46,161 bases of DNA from Clostridia bacterium (GCA_025997215.1 BNUH01000019.1:1-46161); one strand, 5' to 3'. Counted from the first letter of the stretch, positions 33,047 to 43,311 are shown. Program-made: numbers and translations. The notes: a model not told the origin generated them from the sequence alone.

Positions 33047-34051
33047 TTGAAAGGTTACAAAAAATACTTCCTGAAGAAGGTCATGTGGTTCCTGATAACG
33101 CTGGTCGCGGCGGTGATCCTCAACTTTGCATTGCCTCGTCTGATGCCGGCCGACCCGGTGCTCATGATCACACGGCGCGTGACCGAAGGCGTGAACAGCT
33201 CCAACGCGGTGATGGAGATATACCGCGAGTACGCGCGCAAGTTCGGCACTGACAAACCGTTATGGCAGCAGTTCTTTATATATATGGGTAATCTATTCCA
33301 TGGCGACATGGGCGTGTCATTCCAGCAATACCCGCGCACCGTCGCCAACATCGTCTCCACCAGCGTCATGTGGACGATCTGCCTGCAGCTGCCCGCCATA
33401 CTGGTCGGCTGGCTGATTGGCAATGTGCTGGGTGCGCTGGCGGCATACATGCGAAAGGGTTTCGACCGGGTACTGGTACCCATTAGCCTCTTTGTCAGCG
33501 GGCTGCCGGCGTTCGGGCTGGCCGTCACGCTGTTGGTTGTGTTCGGCATCAACCTGAAGTGGCTGCCCATATCGGGCGGCTATGGGTTTGATTTGCTCCC
33601 CAGTTTTTCATGGAAATTCATCAGTTCTGTAATACAGCATTACCAGCTGCCGTTCTGGTCCATCGTGCTGATTGCGATAGGCGGTCAGGCGATTGGCATG
33701 CGCTCCATGTCGATTTATGAGTTGAACGCCGACTACGTAAAGTACAGCCGCTTCCTGGGCGTTAAGGATGGAAAGGTTGTGGGCTACGTGTTCCGCAACG
33801 CGATGCTGCCGCAGGTTACAGGGCTGGCACTGTCGATCGGCACGATGATTGGCGGCGCGCTCGTCGCAGAGACGATATTCAGTTATCCCGGCCTGGGTTC
33901 GACAATCCTCGGCGCGATAACCAGCGCCGATTATCCATTGATATCCGGTGTTACATTAATCATAACGTTTATGGTACTGGCTGCTTCCTTCGCGATTGAG
34001 ATGCTCTACGGCGTAATCGACCCGCGCGTAAAAGCCGCGCAAAGTGAGTAA
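33047..34051 (+). CDS. Peptide-type ABC importer permease (OppB/DppB-like)
   Basis: 334 residues from TTG 33047 with GAGGGGTGA 6 bases upstream. One N-terminal helix (about 12-32), a soluble segment, then five helices. The EAA loop lies around [20 protein letters not shown], and the end [10 protein letters not shown] is typical of the family. [10 protein letters not shown] after the first helix is an OppB landmark. It forms the channel with the next gene. It is separated from its binding protein by a terminator and the MNT-HEPN pair. Confidence 0.92.
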   Translation: MKGYKKYFLKKVMWFLITLVAAVILNFALPRLMPADPVLMITRRVTEGVNSSNAVMEIYREYARKFGTDKPLWQQFFIYMGNLFHGDMGVSFQQYPRTVANIVSTSVMWTICLQLPAILVGWLIGNVLGALAAYMRKGFDRVLVPISLFVSGLPAFGLAVTLLVVFGINLKWLPISGGYGFDLLPSFSWKFISSVIQHYQLPFWSIVLIAIGGQAIGMRSMSIYELNADYVKYSRFLGVKDGKVVGYVFRNAMLPQVTGLALSIGTMIGGALVAETIFSYPGLGSTILGAITSADYPLISGVTLIITFMVLAASFAIEMLYGVIDPRVKAAQSE

Positions 34052-34063
34052 GGGGGAAGCGGC

Positions 34064-35320
34064 ATGAAACGTACTATCGTTCAGGTGATGCACTCCACGA
34101 ATTTCATGATCGGGCTCGTATTAATCCTGACGATCCTGATAACGATCAACGTATACCCCATGTTCAACCAAGGCAGCCCATTGCAGATGATCGGGCTGGG
34201 GACGTTCTTTAAGCCGGGCACGTATGTCAACCTGTACGACAGCGTCGACACTACGTCCAAGACGTACACGCTGCGCATCGACGACGCGGCGGCCAAGCGT
34301 GTCGAGGCGCGACTGCCCGTTTCTGACCGCGAGAGCATGAAGCGCTGGCTGGTCGCCTACGGTCTCCCGGAAAGCGCCATTGACATCAACGAACTGAACG
34401 ACCTGATCAACCTGTGGAATAACACCTACGATGAAGCGCTAAGACCCGCTGGCTTGACATCGGCGTTTCGAAAGAGCATCGTGCGGATTAACTCGGCCCT
34501 GGAAGGTCTCATGAAATCCCAGGACGTAAGGGTTTATGAGAAGGATCCCGAAACAGGCGAGCTGGAGCAAACATTAGCAATCAAGGATACTGATTATGTA
34601 AACCTATCCGACGTGGTCAACGTGCGCAGGTTATGGCTGGGCACGGATAACTTTGGGCGCGATGCGTTCAAGGAACTGCTGGCGGCCACCGCCGTATCAT
34701 TGAGGATCGGCGTAATCGCGGGGGTAATCGCCACGATCATCGGGCTGGCGCTCGGGCTGTTCGCCGGGTTTGTCGGCGGGATTGTTGATGATCTGATAAT
34801 GTTTGTCGCGAACCTGTTTACGGTAATACCAGGGTTTGTGCTGCTGATACTGATCTCCTACAGCATCGGGCAGGAGCAACGCGGCGCAACGGTCGTCGGC
34901 ATCGTCATCGGGTGCACATCGTGGGTATGGACGACGCGGTCTGTCCGCGCACAAGTCTTGTCGCTGCGCAACCGCGACCACGTGAACCTCTCACGGCTGT
35001 CCGGGCATTCATTAGTGAGGATACTTATAACAGATATACTGCCATATATAGCGTCGTATGTGGTGATGGCGCTTATCCTGCAGTGCGTATCGGGCATACT
35101 CGCCGAGGCGCAATTGTCCATGCTGGGCTTAGGACCCAAGACCACCGAGACGCCAACGCTGGGGCTGATGATGTTCTGGGGCATGACATACGCCGCGCAC
35201 CAGAACGGCGCGTGGTGGGCATACTTCCCCGTTATATTGATGATAGCGACCGTATCATTCTCACTCAACCTGATGAATACGGGGTTGGATCAGGTGTTCA
35301 ACCCACAGTTAAGGAGCTGA
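34064..35320 (+). CDS. Peptide-type ABC importer permease (OppC/DppC-like)
   Basis: 418 residues, about 120 more than a typical OppC. The extra length is a soluble insert between helix 1 (about 14-32) and the channel core (residues 45-205, including [20 protein letters not shown]). The core begins at the family motif [15 protein letters not shown] and has the EAA-like stretch [16 protein letters not shown]. It ends [17 protein letters not shown], the standard OppC end. The insert would face outward and might touch the binding protein. Gap to the previous gene is 12 bases. Confidence 0.9.
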   Translation: MKRTIVQVMHSTNFMIGLVLILTILITINVYPMFNQGSPLQMIGLGTFFKPGTYVNLYDSVDTTSKTYTLRIDDAAAKRVEARLPVSDRESMKRWLVAYGLPESAIDINELNDLINLWNNTYDEALRPAGLTSAFRKSIVRINSALEGLMKSQDVRVYEKDPETGELEQTLAIKDTDYVNLSDVVNVRRLWLGTDNFGRDAFKELLAATAVSLRIGVIAGVIATIIGLALGLFAGFVGGIVDDLIMFVANLFTVIPGFVLLILISYSIGQEQRGATVVGIVIGCTSWVWTTRSVRAQVLSLRNRDHVNLSRLSGHSLVRILITDILPYIASYVVMALILQCVSGILAEAQLSMLGLGPKTTETPTLGLMMFWGMTYAAHQNGAWWAYFPVILMIATVSFSLNLMNTGLDQVFNPQLRS

Positions 35321-35323
35321 CGT

Positions 35324-36331
35324 ATGGCAAAGATTATGCTGGACGTCAAGGAATTGTCCACCAAGTACATCACCCGGTTCAAGGAGGACGTGTACGCCGT
35401 CGACCGCGTGTCGTTCACGGTCGAGGAGGGCAAGTCGCTGGGCATAGCGGGCGAGAGCGGCTGCGGCAAGTCCACGCTCGCGTTGAGCCTGATGGGGTAT
35501 TACTTCGCGCCGCTGCACTATATGTCTGGCAGTATAAAGATCGATGGCCGCGAGATCACCTCGATGAAGCCGGACGATGTGCGCAAGCAGATCCTTGGCA
35601 CGGAGATCGCGTACATCCCGCAGGCGGCGATGAACGCGCTCAACCCAACCCAGAAGATCATCCGATTCATTGAGGACGTAATACAGGCGCACGACCCATC
35701 CAAGACGCGCAAGGATATCCGCGACATGGCACGCCAGCGGTTCGAGGTGCTGAACCTGCCCGCCGACGTGCTCGACAAGCACGCGGTAGAATTATCCGGC
35801 GGCATGAAGCAGCGCACAGTCATTGCGATTTCGACAATCCTCTCGCCCAAAGTACTTATCGCCGACGAACCATCCTCCGCGCTGGATGTCACCAGCCAGA
35901 AGATGGTCATCAAGATGATATTCGATCTGATGCACGACGGGTTCATCCGCTCGATGATATTTATCACCCACGAACTGCCGCTGCTGTATAACGTTACGGA
36001 TGATATAGCCGTTATGTACGCCGGACAGTTTGTGGAATCAGGCAGCGCGGAACAGACGGTGTTCGACCCGATCCACCCATATTCGCGCGGGTTGATGCAC
36101 TCGATTATCGTCCCCGAGGCCGGCACCCGCGATCAAAAACTGGAGGCCATACCCGGCACGCCGCCAAACCTGAAGAAGCCGCCGTCGGGATGCCGTTTCG
36201 CGGAGCGGTGTAAGTTCGCCTCGCCGAAGTGCCTGGTTTCGGACGTGGCGTTCACAACGATCGGCGGCGGCCGCGGTTACCGCTGCATATATCCGGAGGA
36301 TCGACTGCGGGAGGTGTACGCCCATGACTGA
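35324..36331 (+). CDS. Peptide-type ABC importer ATPase (OppD/DppD-like)
   Basis: 335 residues. Walker A is GESGCGKST, signature LSGGMKQR, Walker [14 protein letters not shown]-loop IFITHEL. The C-terminal extension carries [18 protein letters not shown] and, later, YRCIYP. The four cysteines match those that hold an iron-sulfur cluster in Opp/Dpp ATPase structures. AAGGAG precedes the ATG, 3 bases after oppC ends. It overlaps the next ATPase by 8 bases. Confidence 0.93.
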   Translation: MAKIMLDVKELSTKYITRFKEDVYAVDRVSFTVEEGKSLGIAGESGCGKSTLALSLMGYYFAPLHYMSGSIKIDGREITSMKPDDVRKQILGTEIAYIPQAAMNALNPTQKIIRFIEDVIQAHDPSKTRKDIRDMARQRFEVLNLPADVLDKHAVELSGGMKQRTVIAISTILSPKVLIADEPSSALDVTSQKMVIKMIFDLMHDGFIRSMIFITHELPLLYNVTDDIAVMYAGQFVESGSAEQTVFDPIHPYSRGLMHSIIVPEAGTRDQKLEAIPGTPPNLKKPPSGCRFAERCKFASPKCLVSDVAFTTIGGGRGYRCIYPEDRLREVYAHD

Positions 36332-37178
36332 TACCGCTCAACACATTCACACCCCGCACAGCAGTGAGTTGTGCCTGTCAGGCAAAGGCGTCACAAAAGT
36401 ATTCGGCATGGGCAGCCGCAAGACGGTGGCTGTGGATCATGTCGACTTCGACTTCCGCAAGAGCGAGGTAATATCGATCGTGGGAGAATCAGGCAGCGGC
36501 AAAACCACGCTGGTGAAGATGCTGCTGGGCCTGACCAGCGTGACCGAAGGCGAGATATTCTTCGCCGGAAAGAAGCGAGATATATCCACCCGCGCCAAGC
36601 GTCACGACTACTGGCGCGGGATTCAGGCGATATTCCAGGATCCATTCTCATCGTATAACATGTTCCACAAAATCGACGCGGTTCTGCTGGACTGCATCAA
36701 CATGCGCGGCGGCAAGGATCAATCCAAGGAGAAAAAGGTCGCGCAGATGACGGAGGCTTGTCGATTCGTCAACCTGAAATATGAGGAGCTGACGAATAAG
36801 TATCCGTTCGAGTTATCCGGCGGACAGATGCAGCGGCTGATGATCGCGCGGATATTCCTTCTGCAGCCGCAGATCCTGCTGGCGGATGAGCCGACTAGCA
36901 TGATCGACGCGTGTTCCCGCGCGACGATACTGGATATGCTGCTTAACCTGCGCACTGAGATAGGCATGACGATCATATTCGTAACGCACGACATCGGTTT
37001 GGCGTATTACGTATCCGATACGGTGTACATCATGGAGAAGGGCAAGGTGGTCGAGTACGGCAGCGCGGACGACGTAATCCTGCGCCCGAGCGCGGACTAC
37101 ACCAGGCGGCTTATCCAAGACGTGCCCAAAATTCACGAGCCTTGGGAGTTCACCAACCGGAAGGTTAAGGCAGTGTAG
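36324..37178 (+). CDS. Peptide-type ABC importer ATPase (OppF/DppF-like)
   Basis: 284 residues. Walker A is [10 protein letters not shown]-loop [10 protein letters not shown], signature LSGGQMQR, Walker [14 protein letters not shown]-loop FVTHDI. It is shorter than usual (about 320) because the cysteine-containing C-terminal extension is missing; it ends just after the [10 protein letters not shown](Q) helix. It pairs with the upstream ATPase in a heterodimer and closes the importer operon before the terminator at 37208. Confidence 0.92.
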   Translation: MTDTAQHIHTPHSSELCLSGKGVTKVFGMGSRKTVAVDHVDFDFRKSEVISIVGESGSGKTTLVKMLLGLTSVTEGEIFFAGKKRDISTRAKRHDYWRGIQAIFQDPFSSYNMFHKIDAVLLDCINMRGGKDQSKEKKVAQMTEACRFVNLKYEELTNKYPFELSGGQMQRLMIARIFLLQPQILLADEPTSMIDACSRATILDMLLNLRTEIGMTIIFVTHDIGLAYYVSDTVYIMEKGKVVEYGSADDVILRPSADYTRRLIQDVPKIHEPWEFTNRKVKAV

Positions 37179-37207
37179 GCAAAGATACATGTTTGTTACG
37201 ATGTAAT

Positions 37208-37237
37208 AGATCCGCGGGGATTACTCCTCGCGGATCT
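37208..37237. terminator. Strong bidirectional terminator
   Basis: AGATCCGCG and GGGA pair with TCCT and CGCGGATCT (13 bp, one G-T) around TTAC. It lies between the convergent importer genes ending at 37178 and 37269. Confidence 0.82.
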
Positions 37238-37268
37238 TATGTTTGCCCAGCTTAATCCTAACCCTCCC

Positions 37269-38087
37269 CTACTTAATCGCCCCGACGATACCTTCCGCGA
37301 AGCTCTTCTGCAAGAAGAAGAAAATGATTATCGTCGGCAGCGTACAGATGAACACCGCCAGCATCAGCATGCCGTAGTCCGTCACATAACCCTGGATCAG
37401 GTTTGAAACTAGCATCGGCATCGTTATACTATCAGGACTAAAGAGGATCACCTTCGGCCATAGGTAGCTGTTCCACGCGTTCATGAATACGATGGTCATC
37501 GCGGCGGCGTAAGTGCTGCGCATGGTCGGCACGAACATCTGAAAGAATATGCGCAGCTCGCCCAACCCATCGATCCGTGCCGCCTCCAGTATATCGTGCG
37601 GAAATGAGCGCGCGCTTTGCCTGAACAGCATTATCAGGAACGGCGTAGAGATGACGGGCAGAATTACCGCAATGGTCTTGCTGGCCAGCTTCATCGAGGA
37701 AAACAGCTGAAAGAGCGGTATCATCGTAGCGGCGAACGGGATCATCATCGCCAGCAAGAGGATATTCATCACGGTATCCTTGAGTTTATCGTGGAAAATC
37801 TCAAACGCGTACCCAGCGATCGAGCAGATGAGCAACGCCAGCGCCGTTTGGGATACGGCGTTTACGAACGAGTTCCTCATCGCCTGCCAAAGATGCTGGT
37901 TGGCGATAAGGTTATTATAATTGGTAACAAACTCAGTCCCCGGCAGGAGCGATCCCCTGATCACGCTCAAGCTGGAATTGGTCGAGGAAACCGCCATCCA
38001 ATAAAGCGGGAATATCGAAAACAGCGATACTACAATCAAAAACGCGTACTTAAAGAATCCTGTCATATTACGCTTCACGCTTATCAC
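37269..38087 (-). CDS. CUT1 sugar ABC importer permease (MalG-like)
   Basis: 272 residues with six membrane helices. The EAA loop EAARIDGLGELRIFFQMFVP and the end FLQKSFAEGIVGAIK are hallmarks of MalG-type permeases of the carbohydrate-uptake 1 family. It starts inside the previous gene (20-base overlap); GTG 38087 lies almost inside the AAGGTGG site, so an inner GTG at 38078 or ATG 38066 may be the real start. No ATPase gene is adjacent; a shared multi-sugar ATPase encoded elsewhere is likely. Confidence 0.92.
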   Translation of the reverse strand: MISVKRNMTGFFKYAFLIVVSLFSIFPLYWMAVSSTNSSLSVIRGSLLPGTEFVTNYNNLIANQHLWQAMRNSFVNAVSQTALALLICSIAGYAFEIFHDKLKDTVMNILLLAMMIPFAATMIPLFQLFSSMKLASKTIAVILPVISTPFLIMLFRQSARSFPHDILEAARIDGLGELRIFFQMFVPTMRSTYAAAMTIVFMNAWNSYLWPKVILFSPDSITMPMLVSNLIQGYVTDYGMLMLAVFICTLPTIIIFFFLQKSFAEGIVGAIK

Positions 38088-38994
38088 CCACCTTCATTTG
38101 AATCAATGCGAGCACCGCAACCATAATCAATATGACGTACGAAACGGCCGTCGCATAGCCGAAGTTAGGCGCGTTCTGGAACGCAAGCTGGTACAGATAG
38201 TGCGACATGGTCATGCTTGTACGCGCCGGGCCGCCGTTCGTCAGGTTGAAGGATTCGTCGAACAATTGAAGCGTGCCGTTCGTTGACATGATGGCGGTCA
38301 ACAGTATGATGGGCTTGAGCAGCGGTGCCGTGATGCGGGTGAACTGCTGCAGCGGAGTCGCGCCGTCTATGCGGGCGGCTTCATATATGGAATAATCAAT
38401 ATTCTGCAGTCCGGCTAGATAAAAGACCATATTATACCCGGTCCAGCGCCATATCAGCGCGAGGATGATAACCATTTTGGCAGTGGTCGTCTCACCTAAG
38501 AAGTTATACTCCGACTGGAGAATTCCGATTTTCATCAATAAAAAGTTGATGTACCCGCCCACTGCGAACAGACTCCTGAAAATTATCGAGTACGATACGA
38601 GGGAAGTCGTGCATGGCAAAAAGATCAGCGTGCGGAATACTCCTTTACATTTGAGGGTTTTATCGTTGAGTAGGGTCGCTAGTACCAGCGCCAAGATCAA
38701 CATTATGGGCACCTGTATAATCAGATATTGAAACGTCGTGATCATCGTGCGGGAGAACAGCGCGTCCTTGATGATGCGCTGATAATTGTACAATCCAGCC
38801 CATGTCATTCGCGCGCCTGTGCCGCGCTGGAGCGATAGTATCAGCGCGCGTACCATGGGATAAAAATTCATCCATATGATCAGCGCTGCGGCGGGAAGCA
38901 GAAACGCCCAACCCAATAGGTTGCGCTTCCTCTCCAGGGATCGCCTATGATGTGTGCGGCCAGGCACGCGGGATGCTGGGGGATTGTTTGACAT
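38068..38994 (-). CDS. CUT1 sugar ABC importer permease (MalF/UgpA-like)
   Basis: 308 residues with GGAGGAGG 8 bases before the ATG. A basic N-terminal tail (TPR-less, RTHHRRSLERKRN) precedes six helices. The EAA loop YEAARIDGATPLQQFTRITA is that of MalF/UgpA permeases. It works with the 37269 permease and the 39119 binding protein. The sugar is unknown. Confidence 0.92.
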   Translation of the reverse strand: MSNNPPASRVPGRTHHRRSLERKRNLLGWAFLLPAAALIIWMNFYPMVRALILSLQRGTGARMTWAGLYNYQRIIKDALFSRTMITTFQYLIIQVPIMLILALVLATLLNDKTLKCKGVFRTLIFLPCTTSLVSYSIIFRSLFAVGGYINFLLMKIGILQSEYNFLGETTTAKMVIILALIWRWTGYNMVFYLAGLQNIDYSIYEAARIDGATPLQQFTRITAPLLKPIILLTAIMSTNGTLQLFDESFNLTNGGPARTSMTMSHYLYQLAFQNAPNFGYATAVSYVILIMVAVLALIQMKVGDKREA

Positions 38995-39070
38995 TATTCG
39001 TAACCTCCTCCGTTTGTAACCTTTATGCCTGCTCTGTCTGGTTTAGTTGAGCATCCTCGAATATGCGAAG

Positions 39071-39097
39071 CCCCCGCCTTCCTTGCGGAAGAGGGGA
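39071..39097 (-). other. Intercistronic hairpin between binding protein and permeases
   Basis: CCCC and CTTCC pair with GGAAG and GGGG around a 4-base loop, with small bulges. Such hairpins after the binding-protein gene usually stabilise its message or terminate some transcripts. Confidence 0.5.
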
Positions 39098-39118
39098 CCT
39101 CGCAATCAAGCGCTAGTC

Positions 39119-40390
39119 TTAGTTACCCATTACAAAGTTGATTTCGTCCTCAGCGATTTGCAGTTCGCTGTCGATGTCGCCGCCATTGATCACGTTGGTG
39201 ATGGCGTTGCCAATCGCGTTGCGCGCTTCGTAATAATATACGCCAGGCGCGAACGAGGGCATGTGCTGTGAGAATTCAACGATGTCAGAGTAAACCGCCT
39301 GACCTTGGAAGAATTCCTGAGGCACACCATAGATATCGCTCTCGCCGGCCGGAGCGTAGTTGGCCAACGCGCCGCTGGACGGCAGGATGGTCTCGTACAG
39401 TTCGACGCTGCCAGCGAATGTCTTGCTGAGGAAATCGATCGCGAGTTCCGGATTCTTGCTGGAAGTGATAACGCCCCAGCTCGAGCCGCCCTGCGAGGCG
39501 TAATTGGTCGCGCCTTCGATGGAAAGCCGCGGCAGGTTGGTGACGCTCCAGTTGCCGGATTGATCGGCGGCGGTCTGCACGGAGGCGAGAATCCAGCAGC
39601 CGTTCATAGTCCCGGCGACAGCGCCATTGATGAACGTGGCGATGTACTCATCCCAGTTGTTGACCTCGACGAGGATGCCTTCCTTGACCAGCTGCACGTA
39701 TACGGAAATGACTTCCTTGAGCGCAGCGTTCTGGGTGATGAAAGGCGCGCCGTCTTCGGTGAAGAAGCTGGAGCCGACGCTCTGCAGGAGCATATGCAGG
39801 ACATCCTGTCCGCCAGCCGTGGTGGACAGCAGCGGCTTGCCCGTCTTGGCGAGGACATCCTTGCCGATCTCGATGAACCGTTCCCATGTGATATCCGTCA
39901 CATCGGCGACGGTGTATCCAGCTTCGCCAATAATGTCAGTGCGGACTGCGAACACGGCGACACCGTTATCAAACGGAATGCCATAGTTCTTGCCGTCCAC
40001 GACGGAGAATCCCAGCGCGCCAGCGCCGAACTGGTCAAAAGCGATCCCATAATCCGTCATATCGACGAACAGATCGGGATAGCTGATGACATTCTTCTGG
40101 TACGCGTTGTTCTGGCACAGCAGAATATCCGGCAGTGACGTGAGATCATTCGCAGTCGCGGCGGTATTGATGCGTGTCTGGATGTCGTCCCACGGGACTT
40201 CGATGACGTTCAGCGTGAATCCCGGGTGATCCCGTTCGTAGATCTTGGCAGCTTCCCGCATCGAGTACAGGTTGAACGCGGGATCCCAGCACCATACGGT
40301 CAGCTCGTTCGTTTCAGCGGCGCTAGCGAACCCGCTGACCAGACCCAAGCACAGTACGGCCGCCAACACGATGGAAAGAAATCTCTTCAT
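39119..40390 (-). CDS. CUT1 sugar-binding protein (family 1)
   Basis: 423 residues from ATG 40390 (MKRFLSIVLAAV), with AAGGAGG 8 bases upstream; the open frame before that is leader. The signal peptide ends GFASA with no lipobox Cys, so the mature protein should be free in the extracytoplasmic space. It has the family 1 pattern: LTVWCWDPAFN, AAKIYERDHPGFTLNVIEVPWDDIQTRI, YGIPFDNGVAVFAVRTDI, and WERFIEIGKDV. GASWGV-type SSWGVITSSKNPELAIDFLS and the tail helix (YYEARNAIGNAITNVING) match sugar-binding proteins of MalE/UgpB type. First gene of the minus-strand CUT1 operon. Confidence 0.92.
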   Translation of the reverse strand: MKRFLSIVLAAVLCLGLVSGFASAAETNELTVWCWDPAFNLYSMREAAKIYERDHPGFTLNVIEVPWDDIQTRINTAATANDLTSLPDILLCQNNAYQKNVISYPDLFVDMTDYGIAFDQFGAGALGFSVVDGKNYGIPFDNGVAVFAVRTDIIGEAGYTVADVTDITWERFIEIGKDVLAKTGKPLLSTTAGGQDVLHMLLQSVGSSFFTEDGAPFITQNAALKEVISVYVQLVKEGILVEVNNWDEYIATFINGAVAGTMNGCWILASVQTAADQSGNWSVTNLPRLSIEGATNYASQGGSSWGVITSSKNPELAIDFLSKTFAGSVELYETILPSSGALANYAPAGESDIYGVPQEFFQGQAVYSDIVEFSQHMPSFAPGVYYYEARNAIGNAITNVINGGDIDSELQIAEDEINFVMGN

Positions 40391-40600
40391 AACCGAATAC
40401 CTCCTTAAAATAGAACCAAACATATTGTATTGGATTCTATCATAATTAACGAATCTCCTGCCGATCTCATTCAATTATTCTGAATTTTTTTGTCGAGGGG
40501 CTGGGTGTGGGGGGAGGGTAAGAATGCAATGCGGTATTACTGGCAGCGTGCGAATTGTATGCGTGCAGCACGTAAACACACGCACATCGGGCGCCGCTTT
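40391..40600. other. Gene-free stretch between divergent operons
   Basis: About 300 bases separate the CUT1 binding protein (minus) from the 40697 gene (plus). Apart from the plus-strand promoter at 40601 and the leader of the minus gene, no conserved element, repeat or small gene was recognised. The minus-strand promoter could not be placed with confidence. Confidence 0.5.
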
Positions 40601-40629
40601 TTGACAGCGCAGCGGACCTATGCTATGAT
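40601..40629 (+). promoter_or_regulatory. Promoter of the 40697 / AraC pair
   Basis: TTGACA (40601-40606), 17-base spacer, TATGAT (40624-40629). Leader of about 60 bases. Confidence 0.82.
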
Positions 40630-40696
40630 GCATTTGCCGATGGGAGGCAGCGGCACCAAAGCTGGTGGAAATTAACCATACTGGAGGAGCCCAAAA

Positions 40697-41209
40697 ATGC
40701 CTGAAACGAGCATCGAAAACGCCATCCGTGAAACCCTCTCCGCGGATGCACAAAATAACGCATTGGCTTTTGTCGCACATCTGCGGACACACGATGCGCA
40801 GTTTGAGCGCGGCGCAGGTTATTGGTCAGACAAGCGGTACTGGATGGTCAAACACAGCGGCGAATATCTGTGTTTTATGCTAATCAATGGGTCCGGCGGC
40901 CTCATGCATAAGGATGAGCCGGAAGGTTGGATTATTTGGTCTGATGATACGGGTAAAGTTGAATGGTTTGCCAATTATCCGCTGGATGAACATACCAAAG
41001 CAATAGCTTGGGCAAATGTTGATTACTGCGGACATTGTGGCGGCAGGTGTGATGGTGGGTTTCACAAAACCATATTCGGGAAAGAATTTGACAATGTTTG
41101 CAACACCACCTTTCGATTCGACAATCCAGATGCGGAAGCGGTTGAATGCGCAAAAAGGCTGATTGAGATAAGAATAAACTCCGCAATTTCGGTCGAGCAG
41201 ACCGGCTGA
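40697..41209 (+). CDS. Conserved hypothetical protein, four-cysteine motif
   Basis: 170 residues, GGAG about 10 bases before the ATG. No family name is recognised. It has a compact soluble fold with aromatic-rich middle (GYWSDKRYWMVKHSGEYLCF, WIIWSDDTGKVEWF) and a cysteine cluster CGHCGGRCDGG followed by FDNVC. This could bind a metal. The end (NPDAEAVECAKRLIEIRI) is helical. It lies 31 bases before an AraC/GyrI regulator and shares its promoter, so it may act with it in sensing a small molecule. Confidence 0.75.
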   Translation: MPETSIENAIRETLSADAQNNALAFVAHLRTHDAQFERGAGYWSDKRYWMVKHSGEYLCFMLINGSGGLMHKDEPEGWIIWSDDTGKVEWFANYPLDEHTKAIAWANVDYCGHCGGRCDGGFHKTIFGKEFDNVCNTTFRFDNPDAEAVECAKRLIEIRINSAISVEQTG

Positions 41210-41240
41210 AAAAGCGTTAACCTGTATGCGGAGGTTGTCG

Positions 41241-42161
41241 ATGCAGTTTTCAGAAAAAATCACCGCCGTAGGCGCAATGCAAACCTACATCACCGCTCAT
41301 CTGGGGGATGACATCACGCTGGATTCGCTGGCCGAAGCCGCCGGATACAGCAAATACCACGCCGCCCGAACCTTTAAGGAGCTGACAGGCAAAACGCCGT
41401 TTGAAACCATCCGTGCCTTGCGGCTGACAAAAGCGGCGCAGATTTTGCAGAAAAGCGATAAAAAAGTGGTGGATGTTGCGCTTGACAGCGGCTTTGATTC
41501 CCATGACGGTTTCACAAGGGCTTTTGCGCGGCAGTTTGCCATCACGCCGCGCAAATATCAGCAAGAAACCCCGGCGGTGCCATGGGAATATGATTATCGC
41601 ATCGAAGCCTACTACCGCATGAAAGAGGATTCGCCCAATATGGAAAATGAAAAAGTTTCTGAAAAAGTATTGAAAACTGTTACAGTGACAGCGTTGGAAC
41701 GCCCCGCCCGCAAGCTGATTTTGCTTCGAGCAAAGAAAGCTGCAGGTGGTGACTATCTGTCGTTCTGTAAAGAATGCGGATGCGAGTGGAATGGGTTCCT
41801 TGACAGCATTTCCGAAAAAATGGATACGGCGGGTCTCTTAACTCTGCCGCCAAATCTCGTCGGACCCGGCACCGCCAATACTGCGGCTGGTGTTGAAGTT
41901 CCGATGAGCTACGACAAGCCCATCCCGGATGGATATGATGTCGTCGAATTGCCACCCTGCACCATGCTGTACTTTATCGGTGCACCTTATGCAAATGAAA
42001 ACGATTTCGATACAGCCATCGGCATCGTCTGGGAGGCAATGGATGCGTATAAGCCGGAACGGTTTGGCTGGCAATATGATCCGGAGCTTGCGCCGAGATT
42101 CAACTATGGTGCGGATGCAAAAGGCGGCGCAAGGATGGCCGTCCCAGTGAAAAAGATATAA
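41241..42161 (+). CDS. AraC family regulator with GyrI-like effector domain
   Basis: 306 residues from ATG 41241 (MQFSEKITAV), with GGAGG 6 bases upstream; ATG 41226 lies before that site. Residues about 1-105 form the two-helix-turn-helix AraC domain (DDITLDSLAEAAGYSKYHAA, DVALDSGFDSHDGFTRAFAR, ITPRKYQQ). Residues about 145-306 look like the GyrI/SOUL-like ligand domain (VTALERPARKLILLRAKKA, ELPPCTMLYFIGAPYANEN, ARMAVPVKK). This arrangement is that of Rob/TipA-like sensors of drugs or small lipophilic molecules. Likely controls itself, the 40697 gene and possibly the flanking sugar importers. Confidence 0.9.
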   Translation: MQFSEKITAVGAMQTYITAHLGDDITLDSLAEAAGYSKYHAARTFKELTGKTPFETIRALRLTKAAQILQKSDKKVVDVALDSGFDSHDGFTRAFARQFAITPRKYQQETPAVPWEYDYRIEAYYRMKEDSPNMENEKVSEKVLKTVTVTALERPARKLILLRAKKAAGGDYLSFCKECGCEWNGFLDSISEKMDTAGLLTLPPNLVGPGTANTAAGVEVPMSYDKPIPDGYDVVELPPCTMLYFIGAPYANENDFDTAIGIVWEAMDAYKPERFGWQYDPELAPRFNYGADAKGGARMAVPVKKI

Positions 42162-42172
42162 CAAAAATGTAG

Positions 42173-42195
42173 GCTGGCGCAAACCGCGCCAGCCC
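42173..42195. terminator. Bidirectional terminator
   Basis: GGCTGGCGC pairs perfectly with GCGCCAGCC around AAACC, between the convergent AraC gene and the CUT2 binding protein gene. A short CTCTTAAAAT follows on the plus strand. Confidence 0.7.
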
Positions 42196-42219
42196 TCTTA
42201 AAATCCTAGCTCAATCCTA

Positions 42220-43260
42220 TTACAGGATGTCCACCCATTCGTCAACGGTTTCCACATTGAATACGTTCAGCTTGTTAAGGTAAGAGATGGTGCCGTCAAC
42301 GGGTTCCAATTCGCCTGAAGCGCTAACGGCGGTGGACTGGATGACCTCTAGTTCGCCCAGCGTTCCGGCTGCATACTTGTCGCCGACAGCGCCCGTGATG
42401 TCGCCCTTGACCAGTGCGACCGCCGCGTAAGCCGCAGCGTAACCCAGCTCGATCGGGTTCCACAGGAACGTCTCGTCGCAGATGCCCGCCTCGATATATT
42501 CCTTCATGTCGGAGGCGAGGGTGAGGCCCGTCACCTTGATGGACTTGCCTTCGTCCATGATGCACTTGGCGGCAGCGGGAGCGCCGGCGGTCGTCGGGAC
42601 GATGATGCCCTTCAGATCCGGATACTCGTTGATGAGGGCCAGCGTCTCGTCGAACGACTTCGTGTAAACGTCGTCGCCGTAAACGGTGCCGACATACTCG
42701 ATGTTCGCGTACGCGGGATCATTCTTCAGGCCATCCTCAATGAAGCCGATCCACAGATTCTGATTCGGCGCGGTCGCCATCGCGGACAGTATGGCCAGCT
42801 GACCTTCATAGCCGATGGACTTGGCGATGGATTCCAGCAGCTGCAGCGCTATGGCCTTGGCGGATGCCGGCTCGACGTCCAGGTCACGGCCTTCCTGCGA
42901 CACCTCGGCGTCCCAGGATACCACCTTGATGCCCTGCGCCCTGGCTTCCTGGCAAATGCCCACGAGCGCGTCGGGATCGTTCGCGGATATGCACAGCACG
43001 TCCACACCCTGGGCGATGTAATTCTCGATGATGCGGATCTGACCGTCGGACGAACCGTCGTCCGGGCCGTCATGCATGAACGTGAAGCCCAGCTCGGCCG
43101 CAGCCTGTTCAAACCCTGTCACGGCCGCCTGGAAATACGCGTTGCCGGATTGCTTGTAAACCACGCCGATCAGCAATCCATCGCCGGATGTTTCGGCATA
43201 AGCGGGCGCCATCGCCAACAGCATGAACGCCGCCAATACCAACGCAGTGATTCTCCTCAT
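42220..43260 (-). CDS. CUT2 sugar-binding protein (rhamnose / AI-2 type)
   Basis: 346 residues; AAGGAGGG lies about 9 bases before ATG 43260. The signal peptide ends PAYA with no lipobox Cys. The periplasmic-binding-protein type 1 fold is recognised from LLIGVVYKQSGNAYFQAAVT, FEQAAAELGFTF, then SSDGQIRIIENYIAQGVDVL and ISANDPDALVGICQEARAQG, with the ligand-contact WDAEVSQEGRD. This mix is that of RhaS/LsrB-like proteins, which bind rhamnose or autoinducer-2. It is the last gene of a run in the order ATPase-permease-permease-binding protein, the order of lsrACDB. Confidence 0.88.
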   Translation of the reverse strand: MRRITALVLAAFMLLAMAPAYAETSGDGLLIGVVYKQSGNAYFQAAVTGFEQAAAELGFTFMHDGPDDGSSDGQIRIIENYIAQGVDVLCISANDPDALVGICQEARAQGIKVVSWDAEVSQEGRDLDVEPASAKAIALQLLESIAKSIGYEGQLAILSAMATAPNQNLWIGFIEDGLKNDPAYANIEYVGTVYGDDVYTKSFDETLALINEYPDLKGIIVPTTAGAPAAAKCIMDEGKSIKVTGLTLASDMKEYIEAGICDETFLWNPIELGYAAAYAAVALVKGDITGAVGDKYAAGTLGELEVIQSTAVSASGELEPVDGTISYLNKLNVFNVETVDEWVDIL

Positions 43261-43311
43261 TACACATACCCTCCTTAAAATATATCCTGCCTTTCGGCAA
43301 AATACTCGATA

